Assembly (NCBI GenBank): GCA_946480555.1
Contig: CAMLLE010000162.1
Span: 1-6,951, forward strand
Direction: 5' to 3'
Source of the DNA: an uncultured Verrucomicrobia subdivision 3 bacterium
Lineage (GTDB): Bacteria > Verrucomicrobiota > Verrucomicrobiae > Limisphaerales > CAMLLE01
Length of the DNA: 6,951 nt
Made by a program: the position numbers and the translations under genes
The notes under the pieces: generated by a model
Databases searched by the model: none
Seen by the model: the letters and a program-made list of their open reading frames with translations, nothing else
What the model was told of the DNA's origin: nothing
In this document: one piece after another, positions 4,186 through 6,951 of the stretch
Position numbering within the stretch: position 1 is the stretch's first letter
Layout: the number at the start of each line of letters is the position of its first letter

Positions 4186-6270
4186 TCAATCCTGCCAAAC
4201 AGTCACGCCGGCGATGGGAACGTCGCGCGTTCCAAAGAGAATCTTTGCCGCCGCGGGAATCGGAGCGGGCTGTGATTTCTCCGTGAAGTTTGTCGCCACC
4301 CAGAAACCATCGCGCCAATCGACGAGAAAGTTTTCTGGCAAATCTTCAACCTTTACCCTGGCGCGCTCAAACACGGCGCGGATCAATTGTGCTTCCAGTC
4401 CGCCGTTCTGCGAGTCCACTCCGATGTAAGTCACCGAACCCTTCCCAGTCTTGCGCGTGATCGCCGCCACTCCGCCGGCATAGAACTGATCGGCATGTGT
4501 CGCCAACGTCGTGGTTCCGGCCGCGGGTTCCAGCACCTCGCCCCAGGTGATCCAATCGTGCGTTGCGTTTTCAGCCTTCACCTTCGCGACGTTCGGTGCG
4601 GGCAGCGTGTCGTAGAATTTGATCTTCGCCCCGATCAAATCCAGTATCGGCGCCGCCCACGGCGCTTCCCAAAGATGCCCGCGGCGATCCTTGATTCCTG
4701 TGCGGCAGCTCAACACCAGGTGGCCGCCATTCTCCGCGTAGGTTTTCAGTCGTGAGATGAGGTTGGAATCGACCAGCTGATACGCAGGTGCCACGAGGAA
4801 CGGATACTTGCTGAAATCCTTGTCTTCCGTGATGACGTCCACCGGCGCGCCGACCCGCTTCAGCGCGCGGTAATGTTTGAACAAATGGCCCATGGTGTCC
4901 CAGCGCACGGTTTGCTTGTGGTTGTCGATGTCCCAACGGTTTTCAAAGTTGTAGAGGAAGCCCGTGCGGCGCGCAGCATAGGCGGACGGCTCCTTCGCAT
5001 CTGCCTTGAAATGCTGGCGCAAGGTGCCGATCTCCTGCGCGGCCTGCGAATACTGTGCGCCACCGTTGCTCGGCGTAACGCCGTCCGTTCCTACAATCCC
5101 GTAATGAAATTGCTCCGCGCCAAACAGCGGCTGGCGATAGCGATACGTGCAGACGAACTTCGCACCCGCGGCAAACGCCCGCATCAGCCACATGTGAACC
5201 GCGCCAGGATAGGGCTGCGGATTCACCTCGCCCCAGTTCACCTGGCCAGGTTGCAGTTCCATGATGCCCTGCGCTCCGTTGATGTTGCGGAAGAAATCGT
5301 GCGCGAAAGACATCTGCGCCGCGCCGCCGAGCCGAAAACCGAGCGGACCTTCGTTTGCATTCCCGTGCGCCGGATAGATTGTCCAGGACATCACTTCAAA
5401 ATCCTCTCCATTCAGCACCGGGTAAACGCGATCGAAGCCGTGCATGAAGTTGTGTGTGATCCACTGGCGATCGCCGCAGTGCTTGCGCAGCACGCTCGTT
5501 TGGAATCGCAAATAATCCGCCGCTTCCGCGGCGAACCAGCGTTGCGCATCGAGAATCGAATGCTCGTTCAGCTGCGCGACGGTTTCCTCTTTGTTGGGAA
5601 TGCGGATCTGCTCGAAGCTTTGATACATCTGCGACCAGAAGGCGTTGCCCCAATCCTGATTCAGCTTTTCGATCGTGCCGTATTTTTGTTTCAGCCACGC
5701 ACGGAATTTTGCGTGGCAGGCGTCGCAATAGCACGGTTCCTTCCCGTAATGGCTGAGTTCGTTGTCCAATTGCCAGCCCCAGACGCGCTTGTCGTTGCCG
5801 AACCGTTTGCCGAGTTCATCGACGACCTTGCCGACGTAATCGCGATAGGTCTGAACACTCCAGCAGGCGTGCTGCCGCGTGCCGTGCAGCATCTTCCGGC
5901 CTCTGGCATCGACCATCAGAACTTCGGGGTGCTTCTCTGAAAGCCAGACTGGCGGTGCGGGACTGGGGGTGCAGAGGATGACCTTCAAGCCTTGATCGGC
6001 GCAGAGTTGAACATTGCGTTCCAGCCAGTCGAAATCGAATTTGCCTTCTGCCGGTTCCATGAATGCCCAGGCGAATTCGCCCATGTGAACGAATTCCAGG
6101 TTGAGCTCCTTAATGTTGCCGATGTCGCGCGCCCAGTGGTTTGAAGGCCACGCTTCAGGATAGTAATAGACGCCAATTTGCATCAGGTCGCGTGGCGGGA
6201 AATGATCCGGCGCGGCGGCGGCAATGGCGATGGGGGCGCAGGCGATGAGGGCGGTCAAAGTTTGTTTCAT
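4186..6270 (-). CDS. Secreted GH42 beta-galactosidase
   Basis: This hydrolase is predicted to remove terminal beta-linked galactose from oligo- or polysaccharides. At 694 residues it matches the usual GH42 length. Residues 1-20 are a signal peptide (Lys2, hydrophobic core, Ala-rich end), implying a periplasmic or outside location; many GH42 enzymes are cytoplasmic. The catalytic (beta/alpha)8 barrel spans about 30-415: GVYYYPEAW at 33-41, acid/base Glu171 in WQLDNELSH and nucleophile Glu338 in IMELQPGQVNW. Cys136, Cys180, Cys182 and Cys185 (CYCDAC) reproduce the structural zinc site of the Thermus A4 enzyme. The GH42 trimerisation domain follows (about 430-630) and a short C-terminal beta domain (about 635-694). 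The frame is open up to 6369, but the Met at 6270 is preferred because it begins a signal peptide and its ATG overlaps the stop of the upstream gene as ATGA (6267-6270). Two genes are therefore probably cotranscribed and translationally coupled. Substrate specificity, galactan versus other galactosides, cannot be read from sequence alone. Confidence 0.95.
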   Translation of the reverse strand: MKQTLTALIACAPIAIAAAAPDHFPPRDLMQIGVYYYPEAWPSNHWARDIGNIKELNLEFVHMGEFAWAFMEPAEGKFDFDWLERNVQLCADQGLKVILCTPSPAPPVWLSEKHPEVLMVDARGRKMLHGTRQHACWSVQTYRDYVGKVVDELGKRFGNDKRVWGWQLDNELSHYGKEPCYCDACHAKFRAWLKQKYGTIEKLNQDWGNAFWSQMYQSFEQIRIPNKEETVAQLNEHSILDAQRWFAAEAADYLRFQTSVLRKHCGDRQWITHNFMHGFDRVYPVLNGEDFEVMSWTIYPAHGNANEGPLGFRLGGAAQMSFAHDFFRNINGAQGIMELQPGQVNWGEVNPQPYPGAVHMWLMRAFAAGAKFVCTYRYRQPLFGAEQFHYGIVGTDGVTPSNGGAQYSQAAQEIGTLRQHFKADAKEPSAYAARRTGFLYNFENRWDIDNHKQTVRWDTMGHLFKHYRALKRVGAPVDVITEDKDFSKYPFLVAPAYQLVDSNLISRLKTYAENGGHLVLSCRTGIKDRRGHLWEAPWAAPILDLIGAKIKFYDTLPAPNVAKVKAENATHDWITWGEVLEPAAGTTTLATHADQFYAGGVAAITRKTGKGSVTYIGVDSQNGGLEAQLIRAVFERARVKVEDLPENFLVDWRDGFWVATNFTEKSQPAPIPAAAKILFGTRDVPIAGVTVWQD

Positions 6271-6767
6271 GGCGAGGCTGGCTCTGGTACTGGGGTTGAA
6301 TGGCCGGAGACTGAACAGGTCGGAGACTCGGCCACAGAATTGAGACGGATGGTTCCTCCAGAAGGGCAAATCGTGTTAGATGAGGCGTAATCAAGGTCGG
6401 CGAACGTCGGCGTGTCTGACGGCGATCGCTGATGTGCTTCAGCCCACTGCCTCTTTGCCGCTTGAAGATTCCCCCGCTTGAGAAAGCAAACCTTTGCGTT
6501 CAGTTGTCTTTCGTGCTGCATCGACCTGATTTCCCATGGAAGTGCGACCGCGAAAAACAGAATCACACTCAAGTAGCCGCAGACCAGTCCGCTTACCGCG
6601 AAGCCGCGGCGCGACGTCTTTTTCCTGAGTGCGACATGTCCCAGCACCAGCGCTGGCAGGGCAAACAGCGGGCCAATACAGACAAGCGCAAGGCTGAGAA
6701 TCCCAAAGACGAAACTGGCGTTTGCTGCTTTCGAGGTTTCGCGTGTTGGCGAGGCAGTTGCGTTCAT
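6267..6767 (-). CDS. DUF4190 membrane protein with prepilin-like C-terminal domain
   Basis: It encodes 166 residues. Residues 18-47 and 55-78 are two hydrophobic stretches rich in Gly, Leu, Val and Ala, joined by a basic loop (RKKTSRR, 48-54). The pattern GILSLAL...ALPALVLGHVAL...GFAVSGLVCGYLSVIL matches the DUF4190 membrane domain. The soluble part (about 84-158) resembles the tail of prepilin-like proteins frequent in Verrucomicrobiota: a helix with CFLKRGNLQAAKRQWAEAH (94-112), then PTFADL (120-125), ICPSGGTIRLNSV (133-145) and PTCSVSGH (149-156). Cys134 and Cys151 could form a disulfide. If each stretch crosses once, the basic loop is cytoplasmic and both ends are outside; the first stretch is long and may instead be a hairpin, so topology is uncertain. 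The start at 6767 precedes the membrane domain directly; AAGG is present but only one base from the ATG. Its stop overlaps the GH42 start by 4 bases. Function is unknown. Confidence 0.82.
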   Translation of the reverse strand: MNATASPTRETSKAANASFVFGILSLALVCIGPLFALPALVLGHVALRKKTSRRGFAVSGLVCGYLSVILFFAVALPWEIRSMQHERQLNAKVCFLKRGNLQAAKRQWAEAHQRSPSDTPTFADLDYASSNTICPSGGTIRLNSVAESPTCSVSGHSTPVPEPASP

Positions 6768-6951
6768 GCCTTCGTTCGGATTGGCGCAGTTGATGTAGCG
6801 CGGTCATGCGACGATGACGAGGACAATCTGGAACTGAGCTGAATCCCGCGGCTGAAAGTTTTGGCGTATTGACCAAATCCGAGAGTGGCAGTCTGTGAAC
6901 TGCGGCGTGGCTCGAATTGATATGGGGCAAAGCGGGACTGTCGCAAAAGCC
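6768..6951. promoter_or_regulatory. Upstream region of the DUF4190-GH42 operon, no gene
   Basis: These 184 bases carry no convincing reading frame on either strand. Being upstream of the first gene of the pair, they probably contain its promoter. A loose inverted repeat, TTGG at about 6862 with CCAA about 12 bases on, is the only dyad noticed, and no good -35/-10 pair is visible. The call rests on position only. Confidence 0.25.

Noticed and set aside
4873..5940. A 355-codon plus-strand open frame opposite the GH42 gene
   Set aside because: The opposite strand carries catalytic and zinc-binding motifs of GH42 in unbroken order; the plus-strand frame has no motif and is a shadow.
6235..6270. 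Possible lipoprotein signal in the GH42 protein (Leu-Ile-Ala-Cys at residues 8-11)
   Set aside because: The cysteine is too close to the N-terminus for a lipoprotein signal, and the hydrophobic core continues past it to an Ala-rich site around residue 20 typical of ordinary signal peptidase cleavage.
6432..6842. Plus-strand open frame of 136 codons opposite the DUF4190 gene
   Set aside because: The minus-strand frame has clear membrane segments, a prepilin-like motif and an ATGA overlap with GH42; the plus frame shows none of these.
1..6951. CRISPR array, tRNA, rRNA, transposase or phage genes
   Set aside because: Reading both strands showed no regularly spaced direct repeats, no cloverleaf with a conserved T-loop and no recombinase-like protein.

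Overview
The window is 6951 bases of chromosomal DNA of moderately high GC content, most likely from a Verrucomicrobiota bacterium of the Pedosphaera/Limisphaerales kind. This is an inference from gene content: a short membrane protein carrying the prepilin-like tail common in that phylum, an exported glycoside hydrolase, and large non-coding gaps with palindromes. No rRNA, tRNA, CRISPR array, transposase or phage gene is visible.

Layout, left to right. The 3' end of a plus-strand gene (1-128) reads like the C-terminus of a GH51 alpha-L-arabinofuranosidase. All other genes lie on the minus strand. thiD (155-964) makes the thiamine pyrimidine precursor and converges on the arabinofuranosidase, with a small hairpin across its stop codon. 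A 426-base gap (965-1390) holds a long imperfect palindrome (about 1172-1270) and a 13-bp stem-loop (1326-1358) placed as a terminator. Next is a small DUF465/YdcH-type protein (1391-1687), then a 304-base gap with another hairpin. A 671-residue regulator with the order receiver, PAS, PAS, coiled coil, SpoIIE/PP2C phosphatase follows (1992-4007). A 178-base gap with two hairpins separates it from a secreted GH42 beta-galactosidase (4186-6270). The GH42 start overlaps by 4 bases the stop of a small DUF4190 membrane protein with a prepilin-like C-terminal domain (6267-6767). The last 184 bases hold no gene.

Functionally, the two ends suit growth on plant-type polysaccharide: arabinofuranosidase and beta-galactosidase together fit removal of arabinose and galactose from arabinogalactan or pectin side chains. 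They are not adjacent and not on the same strand, so a single utilisation locus is not shown. The regulator probably sets a partner-switching (anti-sigma antagonist) output in response to sensed signals, but no anti-sigma or antagonist gene is in view. thiD and the DUF465 gene look like unrelated housekeeping genes.

No clear new defence or mobile system is present. The items most worth a second look are the DUF4190/prepilin-tail protein translationally coupled to the GH42 enzyme, the 99-base palindromic element upstream of thiD, and the altered phosphorylation pocket of the regulator's receiver domain.
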